This document shows positions 10,403 through 20,288 of a DNA stretch of 64,000 nucleotides, one piece after another. The notes below the pieces were generated by a model. It was not told where the DNA came from. It was given only the letters and a program-made list of their open reading frames with translations, and ran no database searches. The DNA comes from Clostridia bacterium (GTDB lineage Bacteria > Bacillota > Clostridia > Oscillospirales > Acutalibacteraceae). The position numbers and the translations under genes are program-made. The stretch lies in assembly GCA_900766585.1 (NCBI GenBank), contig CAAFVV010000014.1:10779-74778 (forward strand), in the 5' to 3' direction. Each line of letters begins with the position of its first letter. The stretch's first letter is position 1.

Positions 10403-10627
10403 ATGGTCATGGAGGAACTGCGGCTCTGGCTTTGCGACCGTTTCGGCTGTGAACCGGAGGATGTGCGCTTTTCGGCTTCCTTTGATGATTTGAATATCCG
10501 GCCGGGCGAGCTTGCGGAGCTGGCATTTTGGATGCAGGAGCGCTTTTCGGTGGAGATTCCGGACGACGTGCTCTCGGACTGCGAAACCGTTGAGGATCTG
10601 GTCGGCTATGTGGAGGATCGGTTGTAA
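10403..10627 (+). CDS. Acyl-carrier-protein homologue lacking the phosphopantetheine serine
   Basis: A 74-residue acidic protein with ACP size and spacing of hydrophobic residues ('FSASFDDLNI', 'ELAELAFWMQERFSVEIPDD', 'TVEDLVGYVEDRL'). In a working ACP the helix II start reads D-S-L, with Ser carrying 4'-phosphopantetheine; here the aligned stretch reads 'DDLNIRPGELAEL' and no serine is available. Position between plsX and rnc is where acpP normally sits. GAGGAG lies before ATG 10403 (a second ATG at 10409 is possible). The stop TAA shares one base with the rnc ATG. Either a non-carrier paralogue with a regulatory or structural role, or a decaying acpP. Confidence 0.75.
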   Translation: MVMEELRLWLCDRFGCEPEDVRFSASFDDLNIRPGELAELAFWMQERFSVEIPDDVLSDCETVEDLVGYVEDRL

Positions 10628-11328
10628 TGGAAAAGTCAAATCAAACGTCACTTGTGGAACTGATGGATCGGCTGGGACACCGCTTTCGGAATGAAATGCT
10701 GCTGACCCGCGCGCTGACCCATTCCTCCTATGCGCACGAGTGCCGCCACGAGGGCGGCGATAACGAGCGGCTGGAATTTCTCGGCGACTCGGTTTTGGGG
10801 CTGATCGCGGCGGAATACCTGTTCGGGCTGCTCTCCTCGCAGGAGGGCGAGCTGACAAAGGTGCGCGCCTCGGTCGTCTGCGAAAAGGCGCTGGCGTCCT
10901 ATGCCGAGGAGCTGGAGCTTGGGCGCTATCTGCTGCTCGGCCACGGCGAGCGCACGACCGGCGGCGGCCGCCGTCCGTCTATCCTGGCGGATGCGTTTGA
11001 GGCGGTGCTGGCGGCGATCTATCTGGACGGCGGTATGGAAGAGGCGCGCCGCTTTGTGATGCCCTATCTCGAAAAGGAGGTCGCGTCGCAGCGCCGCCGC
11101 CATTTCAAGGATTATAAGACCTGCCTTCAGGAGATCGTGCAGCAGAATCCGGAGGAGCGGCTGCTCTATGTACTCGTGAAGGAGTCCGGCCCCGACCATC
11201 AGAAGCGGTTTACCGTTGAGGTGCATCTGAATTCCAACGTGATCGGCACCGGCACCGGCCGCAGCAAAAAAGAGGCGGAACAGCAGGCGGCGCGCGAGGC
11301 GCTCAAGCTGATGGGCTGGGATGAGTAA
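10627..11328 (+). CDS. rnc: Ribonuclease III
   Basis: Endonuclease that cuts double-stranded RNA, used in rRNA processing. The 233-residue protein has the catalytic RNase III domain with the signature 'NERLEFLGDSVLGL' (about residues 45-58) and a C-terminal double-stranded RNA-binding domain ending 'GTGRSKKEAEQQAAREALK'. Full length for the family. The start overlaps the ACP-like stop by one base, and the radical-SAM gene starts 8 bases before the rnc stop, so translation is probably coupled across the three genes. Confidence 0.96.
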   Translation: MEKSNQTSLVELMDRLGHRFRNEMLLTRALTHSSYAHECRHEGGDNERLEFLGDSVLGLIAAEYLFGLLSSQEGELTKVRASVVCEKALASYAEELELGRYLLLGHGERTTGGGRRPSILADAFEAVLAAIYLDGGMEEARRFVMPYLEKEVASQRRRHFKDYKTCLQEIVQQNPEERLLYVLVKESGPDHQKRFTVEVHLNSNVIGTGTGRSKKEAEQQAAREALKLMGWDE

Positions 11329-12325
11329 ACACGCGAACGCGGCGTTGTTTGTGCCGAACGCCGGCTGTCCGCATCGGTGCAGCTTCTGCGATCAGGCAGC
11401 AATATCCGGCCACCCCGCCATCCCGACAGCGGATGAGGTGGCACACGTCTGCGAGACGGCGATTGCGACAAGGCGGGTATCACCGGAAAAGTCGGAGATC
11501 GCGTTTTTCGGCGGGAGCTTTACCGCGCTGCCGCAGGCACAGCAGGATACGCTTCTTTCGGCGGCATATCCGTATGTCCGGGCGGGGCAGTTTAAGGGCA
11601 TCCGCCTGTCTACCCGTCCCGACTGCGTGGACGAGGCGGTCTGCGCCCGCCTGCGCGCTTTCGGCGTGACGGCGGTGGAGCTGGGGGCGCAGAGCATGGA
11701 CGACCGCGTGCTCGCGCGAAACCGGCGGGGGCATACCGCTGCGGATACAGCTGCCGCCGCGGCGTGCATACATGGCGCGGGGATCGAGCTGGGGCTGCAG
11801 ATGATGACCGGTCTGCCCGGCGATACCGACGACGGAGCAAAGGAGACGCTGCGGCAGCTTTGCGCGCTGTCGCCCGCCACGCTGCGCATTTATCCGACGC
11901 AGGTGCTGCGCGGCACGCTTCTGGCCAAATGGTGGGCAGAGGGGACCTATATGCCGCAGATACTGGAGGACGCAGCGGCGCTCTGTGCGCAGCTGCTCGA
12001 TTATGCAGAGCGCGGATGCGGGATCCCCGTGATCCGTCTGGGGCTGCACGCCGACGCGTCCATGCAGGCGGCACGGCTGGCGGGACCGTATCATCCTGCC
12101 TTTCGGGAGCTTTGTGAGGGAGAGCTGTATCTTCGGCTGGCGCTCACAGCGCTTCAAACCGGTCACGCCGGAACAAAGGCGGTGCTGTCGGTTGCACCGG
12201 CGGCGCTGTCTAGCATGATCGGTCAGCACAAACGCAATATACAGGCGCTTTCCCGCGCGGGCTACCGCGTGGAGGTGCATCCCGACCCGGCTGTGCCGCG
12301 CTATGCGGTGCGGGTGGGCGATTGA
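11321..12325 (+). CDS. Elp3-like radical SAM protein
   Basis: A 334-residue radical S-adenosylmethionine enzyme. The iron-sulfur motif is 'GCPHRCSFCDQ' (CxxxCxxC, residues about 16-23), followed by 'EIAFFGGSFTALP' and 'VELGAQSMDDRVL', as in Elp3-type radical SAM proteins that lack the acetyltransferase domain. In Clostridia this family often lies between rnc and smc, exactly as here. The substrate is not known to me; a role in tRNA modification is only suggested by similarity to Elp3. It overlaps rnc by 8 bases; smc follows after 14 bases. Confidence 0.85.
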   Translation: MSKHANAALFVPNAGCPHRCSFCDQAAISGHPAIPTADEVAHVCETAIATRRVSPEKSEIAFFGGSFTALPQAQQDTLLSAAYPYVRAGQFKGIRLSTRPDCVDEAVCARLRAFGVTAVELGAQSMDDRVLARNRRGHTAADTAAAAACIHGAGIELGLQMMTGLPGDTDDGAKETLRQLCALSPATLRIYPTQVLRGTLLAKWWAEGTYMPQILEDAAALCAQLLDYAERGCGIPVIRLGLHADASMQAARLAGPYHPAFRELCEGELYLRLALTALQTGHAGTKAVLSVAPAALSSMIGQHKRNIQALSRAGYRVEVHPDPAVPRYAVRVGD

Positions 12326-12339
12326 CAGGAAGTGAGACT

Positions 12340-15300
12340 ATGCTGCTTAAATCATTGGAAATACACGGGTTTAAATCCTTTCCCGATAAAACAGTGCTGC
12401 GCTTTGACCGCGGCATGACCGCCGTGGTCGGACCGAACGGCAGCGGCAAATCCAACATAAGCGACGCGATCCGCTGGGTGCTCGGCGAGCAGTCGACCAA
12501 GAGTCTGCGCGGTGCCAAAATGGAGGACGTGATCTTCAACGGCACCGAAAAGCGCCGTCCGGTCGGCTTTGCCGAGGTGTCGCTCGTGATCGACAACAAG
12601 GATCGTGCGCTCGGGTTTGATGCCGACGATGTCAAGGTGACGCGCCGGTATTATCGCTCGGGCGACAGCGAATATCTGCTGAATAACGCCTCGGTACGGC
12701 TTAAGGACATCCAGCTTCTGTTTATGGACACCGGTCTCGGCCGCGACGGCTATTCCATCGTCGGACAGGGGCGGATCGGCGACATCGTGGCATCAAAATC
12801 CAACGACCGCCGCGAAATTTTTGAAGAGGCGGCGGGCATTGCCAAATACCGCTACCGCAAAAACGAGGCGGAGCGCCGTCTGGCGGCGGCGGAGGACAAC
12901 CTTGTGCGTCTGCGGGACATCGTGACCGAGCTTGAGGAGCGGGTCGGACCTTTGGCGGCACAGGCGGAAAAGGCGAAGAAGTTTCTGGAATTCGCCGGTG
13001 AGAAAAAGACGCTGGAGATCGGGCTGTGGCTCCATGTGATCCGCGCGACAAAGGACACGCTGCGGGATCTGAACGCCAAGCTGGAGCTTGCGCGCACGCA
13101 GTATGACGCGGCGGGCGAGGCGGCGGACGAGGGGTACCGGCAGATCGAGGAGATCGGCCGCCGCTCGGCAGAGATTTCCGCCCGCATGGACGAGCTGCGC
13201 CGCAGCACGGCGGTGACGGAGGAGCAGGCGGCGGCGCTCGACAGCCGCGCGGCGGTGCGCCGCAACGATATGGCGCACAACGCCGACACGATTGAGCGCC
13301 TTTTGGGGGACATTGCCGAATCGGACAGCGGTGACGACCGCATCCGCGAGGAGATCGCCCGCCGCAAGCAGGAGATTACGGAAAAGCAGGCGGCGATCGC
13401 GGAGAGCGAACGGCAGCGGCTTGCGGCGGCTGAGGAGCTGGAGGGGCTGACCAAAAGCAGCGACGAGGCGACCGACCGCATGAGCGCGCTGTCCGAAAAG
13501 GCGAACGCGCTGGCGCTGGCTTTGTCGGATGCGCGTGTGCAGTCCGGTACCGCCGAATCGGCGCTGACGGAGATCACGCTGCGGCTGTCGCAGATCAATG
13601 CCTCCGTGATCGGGCGGCAGCAGGAGGTTGCCGCGGCGAAAGCGGAGCGCGACGCCTGCCGCAAGGATGCGGCGGAGGCGGAGGAGCGGACGGAGAGCCT
13701 GAAAAACTCTGCCGAGGGCTATCGCCTGCGCGCAAAGTCGCGGGCGGAGAAGCGTGATGCCGCCAAGGAGACCGCCGACCAGCGCCGGCTGGATGCAGAG
13801 GAAAAGCTCCGCCGCGTGCGGCTGCTTGAGGAGCTGGAACGCAGCATGGAGGGCTTTTCCGGCAGCGTCAAGGCGGTGATCCGCCAGGCGGAGCGGGGGG
13901 CGCTGACCGGTATTCTCGGTCCGGTGTCCCGCCTTTTGCGCACGACACCGGAATATGCGCTCGCCATTGAAACGGCGCTCGGCGCGGCGGCGCAGAACGT
14001 GGTCTGCTCCCGCGAGGAGGATGCCAAACGCGCCATTGCCTATCTAAAAGAATCCAAAGGCGGCCGCGCGACGTTTCTGCCGCTTTCCACGATAAAGGGA
14101 AACCGCCTGCGGGAAAACGGACTGGACGACGCCCCGGGCTTTGTCGGGCTGGCGTGTGAGCTGGTGCAGTTTGCTCCCGAATATGCGGGCGTGGCGGACA
14201 GTCTGCTCGGGCGCGTTGCCGTGGCGGAGGATCTTGATTACGCGGTGAGCCTGGCACGCCGCTTCGGCTACCGTTTCCGCATTGTGACGCTGGACGGACA
14301 GGTCGTTAACGCGGGCGGCTCGCTGACCGGCGGCTCGGCGTCGAAAAACGCCGGACTTCTGTCCCGCCGCGGCGAGATCGAACGCCTGCAAAAAGAGGCG
14401 GAGGTGCTTGCCGCCAAGGCGCGCGAGGCGCAGGAAAACTGGAAGCGGCTTTCCGAGGAAGCGGCTTTGGTGGAGGCGGAGTGGATGGGCCTGCAGGGCG
14501 AGCTGTCCACGGCGCAGGAGGATAAGATTCGTCTGGATGGCGAGCTGCGCCGTCTGGAGGAGCAGCTATCCGCCGGTGAGCGCAGCCTGAGCGAAAGCGC
14601 GGAGGAGATCCGTTCGCTGACGGCGCGCGCCGAGGATTGCCGCGGCCGGATGGCTGAGGCGGCGGAGCGGATGCAGACGCTTGAAGCGGATAAAGCCGCC
14701 GTCGAGCAGGAGATCGCCGGTATCAGCGGCGGGAGGCAGCAGCTGACCGAGCAGCGCAGCACGCTGTCGGAGCGTATTGCGGCGCTGAAGCTCGCCGAGG
14801 TCGCCGCGCAGAAGGAGATCGAGGCGGCACAAGGCGCTATCGGCGAGTGGGAGGCGCGCTTCCGCGATGCGGAGAGCTACCGCGCCCGCCTGCAGGAGCA
14901 GATTGCGCAGGTGAAGGCGCAGAATACCGCCATCGAAGCGGAGCTTGCCTCTCTGGCAGACGAGGCGGCGGCGCTGCGCGCACAGTCAGCCTCTGTGGAG
15001 ACACAGATCGCCAAATTGGCGGAGGAGCGCAGCGAGGGCGAGCGGCAGCAGACCGTCTTGCAGCAGAAGAGCCGTGAAAAGCTCGATGAGCGCGAGCTGG
15101 CGGGCCGCGAAGCGGGACGGCTGGAGGAGCGCTGCCTTGCGGCGCAGCGCGAGAGCGACGAGGTCGTCAAAAAGCTGTTTGAGGAGTATGAGCTGACCCG
15201 CAGCGAGGCGGAGGAGATCACCGAGCCGATTGCGGACGTTCCCGCTGCGAACCGGCGGTTAAACGAGCTGAAAAGCAAGATCCGTTCCCTCGGCAGCGTC

Positions 15301-15921
15301 AATGTGGACGCGATCGAGGAATATAAAGAGGTCAGCGAGCGGTATGAATTCCTGTCGGGTCAGGTGCGGGACGTGGAGGTCTCGAAGGCGGAGCTGCAAA
15401 AGCTGATCTCCGAGCTGACCGGTCAGATGAAGGAGCTGTTTTTGGAGCGTTTCCGCCAGATCAACGGCTATTACGGCGAGATTTTCGCCGAGCTGTTCGG
15501 CGGCGGAACGGCGGAGCTGTCGCTGACCGATCCCGAGGACGTGCTCGGCTCGGGCATCGAGATGAAGGTGCAGCCGCCCGGCAAGGTCATTCTGAATCTG
15601 GATGTACTCTCCGGCGGCGAAAAGGCGCTTGCCGCCATTGCACTGCTGTTTGCCATCCTGAAGGTGACGCCGTCGCCGTTCTGCGTGCTGGATGAGATCG
15701 AGGCGGCGCTCGACGACGTGAATGTCGATCGCTATGCCCGCTATATCCACCGCATGGAGGACAAAACGCAGTTTATCGTTATCACCCACCGCCGCGGTAC
15801 CATGGAGGAGGCGGACGTGCTCTACGGCGTCACCATGCAGGAGCAGGGCGTGTCCAAGCTGCTGGAGCTGCGCGCGAGCGAGGTGGAGGAAAAACTGGGG
15901 CTGTCGCTGAACGCGCAGTGA
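12340..15921 (+). CDS. smc: Chromosome segregation ATPase SMC
   Basis: Condensin core that loads near origins and extrudes DNA loops, acting with ScpA and ScpB. The 1193-residue protein has the N-terminal Walker A 'GPNGSGKSNISDAIRWVLG' (about 31-49), two long coiled coils, a hinge at about 505-690, and the C-terminal ABC signature 'LSGGEKALAAIALLF' (from about 1090) with Walker B 'FCVLDEIEAALDD'. ATG 12340 is preceded by AGGAAG; an in-frame TTG at 12322 has no good site. It lies before ftsY, the conserved rnc-smc-ftsY order. Confidence 0.98.
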   Translation: MLLKSLEIHGFKSFPDKTVLRFDRGMTAVVGPNGSGKSNISDAIRWVLGEQSTKSLRGAKMEDVIFNGTEKRRPVGFAEVSLVIDNKDRALGFDADDVKVTRRYYRSGDSEYLLNNASVRLKDIQLLFMDTGLGRDGYSIVGQGRIGDIVASKSNDRREIFEEAAGIAKYRYRKNEAERRLAAAEDNLVRLRDIVTELEERVGPLAAQAEKAKKFLEFAGEKKTLEIGLWLHVIRATKDTLRDLNAKLELARTQYDAAGEAADEGYRQIEEIGRRSAEISARMDELRRSTAVTEEQAAALDSRAAVRRNDMAHNADTIERLLGDIAESDSGDDRIREEIARRKQEITEKQAAIAESERQRLAAAEELEGLTKSSDEATDRMSALSEKANALALALSDARVQSGTAESALTEITLRLSQINASVIGRQQEVAAAKAERDACRKDAAEAEERTESLKNSAEGYRLRAKSRAEKRDAAKETADQRRLDAEEKLRRVRLLEELERSMEGFSGSVKAVIRQAERGALTGILGPVSRLLRTTPEYALAIETALGAAAQNVVCSREEDAKRAIAYLKESKGGRATFLPLSTIKGNRLRENGLDDAPGFVGLACELVQFAPEYAGVADSLLGRVAVAEDLDYAVSLARRFGYRFRIVTLDGQVVNAGGSLTGGSASKNAGLLSRRGEIERLQKEAEVLAAKAREAQENWKRLSEEAALVEAEWMGLQGELSTAQEDKIRLDGELRRLEEQLSAGERSLSESAEEIRSLTARAEDCRGRMAEAAERMQTLEADKAAVEQEIAGISGGRQQLTEQRSTLSERIAALKLAEVAAQKEIEAAQGAIGEWEARFRDAESYRARLQEQIAQVKAQNTAIEAELASLADEAAALRAQSASVETQIAKLAEERSEGERQQTVLQQKSREKLDERELAGREAGRLEERCLAAQRESDEVVKKLFEEYELTRSEAEEITEPIADVPAANRRLNELKSKIRSLGSVNVDAIEEYKEVSERYEFLSGQVRDVEVSKAELQKLISELTGQMKELFLERFRQINGYYGEIFAELFGGGTAELSLTDPEDVLGSGIEMKVQPPGKVILNLDVLSGGEKALAAIALLFAILKVTPSPFCVLDEIEAALDDVNVDRYARYIHRMEDKTQFIVITHRRGTMEEADVLYGVTMQEQGVSKLLELRASEVEEKLGLSLNAQ

Positions 15922-15950
15922 TCCCTGTCGGGAAAAGGAGGTCTTAGCCT

Positions 15951-16862
<912 letters not shown>

Positions 16863-16866
16863 AGCC

Positions 16867-17472
16867 ATGCGTTTTATTATTGCCACCCACAACCCCCACA
16901 AGCTCGCCGAGCTGGCGCGTATTTTGGAGCCGCTCGGGATCACCGCCGTGACCGAGGACGATCTGCCCGAGGTTGAGGAAACGGGGACCACATTTGAGAG
17001 CAATTCCTTTTTAAAGGCGGATTCTGCCTGCACCTTCACCGGGCTGCCCGCCATCGCGGACGATTCCGGGCTGATGGTGGACGCACTGGACGGGGCGCCG
17101 GGAGTCTATTCCGCCCGCTTTGCCGGCGAGACCGGCACCTATGCCGACTGCAACCGCAAGCTGCTGGCGCTGCTTGCCGATGTGCCGCCCGGAAAGCGGA
17201 CGGCGCGCTTTGTCTCGGTCATCACCTGCGTGTTCCCGAACGGCGACGTCGTGACGGGAAAGGGCGCCTGCGAGGGCGTGATCGCCGACAGGGTGCGCGG
17301 CGAGGGCGGCTTCGGCTATGACCCGCTGTTTGTCGTGGGGGAGAAGAGCTTTGCCGAAATGACTCCGGCGGAAAAGGATGCCGTGAGTCACCGCGGTCAT
17401 GCGCTGACGGCGTTTGCCGCCGAGCTGCGGATGTATCTGTCCGCACAGAACAAAGGAGATACGATATGCTGA
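16867..17472 (+). CDS. rdgB: XTP/dITP diphosphatase (RdgB/HAM1 family)
   Basis: Cleaves non-canonical purine triphosphates (ITP, dITP, XTP) to monophosphates. The 201-residue protein shows 'FIIATHNPHKLAELARIL', 'AIADDSGLMVDALDGAPGVY', 'FGYDPLFVV' and 'KDAVSHRGHAL'. Start ATG 16867 follows ftsY by 4 bases, with GAGGAGG within the ftsY end; homology starts here although the frame is open farther upstream. The yhbY start overlaps its end by 7 bases. Confidence 0.95.
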   Translation: MRFIIATHNPHKLAELARILEPLGITAVTEDDLPEVEETGTTFESNSFLKADSACTFTGLPAIADDSGLMVDALDGAPGVYSARFAGETGTYADCNRKLLALLADVPPGKRTARFVSVITCVFPNGDVVTGKGACEGVIADRVRGEGGFGYDPLFVVGEKSFAEMTPAEKDAVSHRGHALTAFAAELRMYLSAQNKGDTIC

Positions 17473-17762
17473 ACAGTAAACAGCGCGCTTATCTGCGCGG
17501 ACTTGCAAATTCTTTTGAGCCGATCGTCCATGTGGGCAAGGGCGGCTTTGCGGATACGATCGTCAAACAGGCGGACGATGCGCTGACTGCCCGCGAGCTG
17601 ATCAAGGGCAAGGTGCTCGAGACCGCGCCGCTGTCCAGCCGCGAGGCCGCCGAGCAGATCGCGGCCGCCGTCGGCGCAGAGGTGGTGCAGGTGATCGGCC
17701 GCACATTTGTGCTGTATCGCCGCAACCCGAAAGAGCCGCAGATCGTGCTGCCGAACCGGTGA
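17466..17762 (+). CDS. yhbY: CRM-domain RNA-binding protein YhbY
   Basis: A 98-residue single CRM-domain protein, with 'LNSKQRAYLRGLANSFEPIV', the GxxG loop 'VGKGGF' and 'ELIKGKVLETAP'. YhbY proteins associate with pre-50S ribosomal particles. It overlaps rdgB by 7 bases, with AAAGGAG upstream within rdgB, and precedes nadD-yqeK, an order common in Clostridia. Confidence 0.92.
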   Translation: MLNSKQRAYLRGLANSFEPIVHVGKGGFADTIVKQADDALTARELIKGKVLETAPLSSREAAEQIAAAVGAEVVQVIGRTFVLYRRNPKEPQIVLPNR

Positions 17763-17777
17763 GAGGGGGATTCCCGC

Positions 17778-18953
17778 GTGCGTATTGCCCTGTTCGGCGG
17801 ATCGTTTGATCCGATCCATAACGGCCATGTGCAGATGGCGCAGGCCTTTGTCCGCGCGCTTTCGCTGGATCGCGTGATCTTTATGCCGACGGGCGACCCG
17901 CCGCATAAGCTGCGCAGCGGCATGGCGGCTGCTGCCCACCGGCTTGAGATGTGCCGTCTGGCGGTGCAGACGCTGCCCTGGGCGGAGGTGTCCGACCGCG
18001 AGCTGTCGCGGGAGGGCGCGAGCTTCACGGCGGATACGCTGCGCGAGCTGTGTGCACAGGAGCCGGAGGCGGAGTGGTTTTTGCTAACCGGTGCCGATAT
18101 GTTTGTGACGCTGCACAGCTGGTATCATTTTTCTGAAATCGCGCAGCTGGCAACGCTTTGTACGCTGCCGCGCGACGGGTGTGATGCTGCCGTTTTGCGC
18201 AGCTATGCTGACCGGCTGACGGCGGACGGTGCGCGCTGCGTGGTGCTGCCCGAGCCGGTGCAGCAGGTGTCCTCGACCGCCCTGCGGGAGCGGGCGGCGC
18301 ATGCGGAATCGCTTGCGGGACTTGTGCCGCCGGAGGTGGAGGCCTATATCCGCCGTCATCGGCTGTACAGCTCTGCGGACGCCATGGAGCAGAAGCCGAT
18401 CGAGGAGCAGTATAAGGATCTGCTGCGCCCGCGTCTGAGCGAAAAGCGGTATGCCCATTCGCTGGCGGTCGCCGACCGCGCGGAGCTGCTCGCGCCGATC
18501 TACGGCGCCGATCCGGCGCTGGCCCGCACGGCGGGACTGCTGCACGATATTATGAAGGATACGCCGCAAAACGAACAGTTGCAAATTCAGAAAGAATTTG
18601 GTATACTAATGGATACGGTCACCAAAGCCTCTCCGGCGCTGTGGCACGCCGTTACCGGCGCCGCCTTTCTGGAGCATGTGCTGGCGCTGCCCGCGCCGAT
18701 CGTGCGCGCGGTGCGGTATCACACGACCGGATGTGCCAGGATGACGCCGCTTGACAAAACGGTCTATCTGGCGGATTTCACCTCCGCCGACCGCGATTAC
18801 CCCGATGTGGAGACCATGCGGCGGCTGTCCGAGCAGGCGGCGGACCCGGCGATGCTCTATGCGCTCGCTTATACGATCGGCGACCTGACCCGCCAAAACC
18901 GCCCGGTGCACCCCGATACGCTGAACGCCTACAACGAGCTGTTGTGTCACTGA
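17778..18953 (+). CDS. nadD-yqeK: Fused nicotinate-nucleotide adenylyltransferase / YqeK HD-domain phosphohydrolase
   Basis: One 391-residue polypeptide joins two proteins usually encoded side by side. Residues about 1-195 are NadD ('IALFGGSFDPIHNGHVQMA', 'FMPTGDPPHK', 'VSSTALRERAA'), which adenylates nicotinate mononucleotide in NAD synthesis. Residues about 210-391 are YqeK, with the HD metal motif 'LLHDIMKDTP' (about 253 on), 'RYHTTG' and 'KTVYLADFTSADRDY'; characterised YqeK proteins hydrolyse Ap4A. Start GTG 17778 with GAGAGGGGG upstream. No stop or frame break between the halves. An AT-rich promoter-like block lies within the YqeK half (18579-18607). Confidence 0.93.
   Translation: MRIALFGGSFDPIHNGHVQMAQAFVRALSLDRVIFMPTGDPPHKLRSGMAAAAHRLEMCRLAVQTLPWAEVSDRELSREGASFTADTLRELCAQEPEAEWFLLTGADMFVTLHSWYHFSEIAQLATLCTLPRDGCDAAVLRSYADRLTADGARCVVLPEPVQQVSSTALRERAAHAESLAGLVPPEVEAYIRRHRLYSSADAMEQKPIEEQYKDLLRPRLSEKRYAHSLAVADRAELLAPIYGADPALARTAGLLHDIMKDTPQNEQLQIQKEFGILMDTVTKASPALWHAVTGAAFLEHVLALPAPIVRAVRYHTTGCARMTPLDKTVYLADFTSADRDYPDVETMRRLSEQAADPAMLYALAYTIGDLTRQNRPVHPDTLNAYNELLCH
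18579..18607 (+). promoter_or_regulatory. Possible internal promoter in yqeK for LCP-rsfS-leuS
   Basis: TTGCAA (18579-18584), 17-bp spacer, TATACT (18602-18607) in an AT-rich patch inside GC-rich coding DNA. It points at the LCP gene 360 bases downstream. Good match, but its coding context makes it uncertain. Confidence 0.4.
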
Positions 18954-18969
18954 TAAGGAGGAATTCCGT

Positions 18970-20271
18970 ATGGCAAAGGATAACCGCGGAAAAAAAGTCG
19001 CGCTGAAACAGGAGAATACGTCTAAAGCTCCGCGCAAACGGAAAAAGAAGATGACCCCCGTCAAGCTGACGATCCGTATTCTGCTGGCGGTATTCCTGGT
19101 CATGCTGCTGGTGTTTCTGTTCGTGGTCGGCCGCTATGTCTATTCCTATTTCAAAACCGACGACAGCAGCGGCACGGTAGCCCCCATCGACCATGAAACG
19201 ACGGCGGAGGGAGAGCTGTCGAAGGTCTCCTATTATCTTGTCGGCGTGATGGGCAAGACCAGTGCAGACCCGCTGTCGGCGATCTCGCTTGTCTGCTTTG
19301 ACAAAAAGGCGGGCACGCTGGATGTGCTGCAAATGCCGGTATCCACCTATCTGGGCAAGACCGACGGCTGGGACGTGACTACGCTCGACGAGGTCTGGTC
19401 GAATCCCCAGCCGCTCCCGTGGTGCGACAAGTGCCGCAAGCGGGTGTATGCGCCGGAGGTCGCGGAGGGGAACACCCATTCCGTGTGCGGCGAAAAGCTG
19501 ACAACCAAAAAGGGGTCGGCATCCGAAAACCTGATCGACATTTTCAATGACCAGTACAGTATGCCGGTAGACGCCTTCTTCATCATGCCGCAGGCGGCAC
19601 TGATGCGGATGGTGGACGCTGTCGGTGGTGTGACGGTCGAAAGCGATATCGCCTTTACGGCAGGCGACACGAAATATAAAAAGGGAACGCAGACGCTGAC
19701 CGGCGAGGCGGCGCTGCAATATGCGCTGACCGAGGGCTATTCCTCGACGCCGGAGACGGATCTGACCCGTATGCTGCGTCAGCGGCAGGTGCTTGCGGCA
19801 CTTCTGAACCGGATGCTGTCGCTGTCTGAAAAGGATCTGCTCGACAAGGTGATCGACCCCGTGATGAGCAGCTCGACGCCGATCCGCGTGTCGGAAACGC
19901 TGCTCAGCCGCAAGGCGATGATGGCGGGACTGAGCCGTGCCTCTGCCGATAATGCCGACAACGAGGAAGCCATGTGCATCCTCATCGGCGGGATCGGAAA
20001 GCTGGAAAAAGAAAATATGCAGTATCACCTGCTGCCGGGCGGAAGCGCGAAAAACGGCTCGAAAAAGGTGTATACCGTGCAGAAAGAGGCGCTTAAAACG
20101 CTGCTGACCGAGCATTTTAACCCCTACGGTCAGCCGATCGGCGATGCCGATCTCGCCGTTTCCGAGCTGACGACCTCGGCGAAGCCGGATACCAAAACGG
20201 CGTCGTTTGCCTCTGCCGCACCGGCACAGGAGGCGGCGCTGACTGAAGAAAGCAGCGACACAAACGAGTAA
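18970..20271 (+). CDS. LytR-CpsA-Psr (LCP) family membrane protein, divergent, with cysteine cluster
   Basis: LCP proteins attach anionic polymers to peptidoglycan outside the cell. This 433-residue protein has a basic cytoplasmic N-terminus, one membrane span (about 35-57) and an extracellular LCP-like domain ending with 'VDAVGGVTVES' and 'KGTQTLTGEAALQYAL'. The blocks that usually carry conserved Arg/Asp for pyrophosphate-lipid binding are altered: 'VMGKTSADPLSAISLVCF' and 'LQMPVSTYL' where families have R-S-D-T and PRDT-type motifs. Inserted at 152-173 is 'CDKC' plus 'HSVCG', a small zinc-ribbon-like knot. AAGGAGG precedes ATG. Position between nadD/yqeK and rsfS is conserved. Confidence 0.75.
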   Translation: MAKDNRGKKVALKQENTSKAPRKRKKKMTPVKLTIRILLAVFLVMLLVFLFVVGRYVYSYFKTDDSSGTVAPIDHETTAEGELSKVSYYLVGVMGKTSADPLSAISLVCFDKKAGTLDVLQMPVSTYLGKTDGWDVTTLDEVWSNPQPLPWCDKCRKRVYAPEVAEGNTHSVCGEKLTTKKGSASENLIDIFNDQYSMPVDAFFIMPQAALMRMVDAVGGVTVESDIAFTAGDTKYKKGTQTLTGEAALQYALTEGYSSTPETDLTRMLRQRQVLAALLNRMLSLSEKDLLDKVIDPVMSSSTPIRVSETLLSRKAMMAGLSRASADNADNEEAMCILIGGIGKLEKENMQYHLLPGGSAKNGSKKVYTVQKEALKTLLTEHFNPYGQPIGDADLAVSELTTSAKPDTKTASFASAAPAQEAALTEESSDTNE

Positions 20272-20288
20272 GGGAGGAAGAAACCCAC

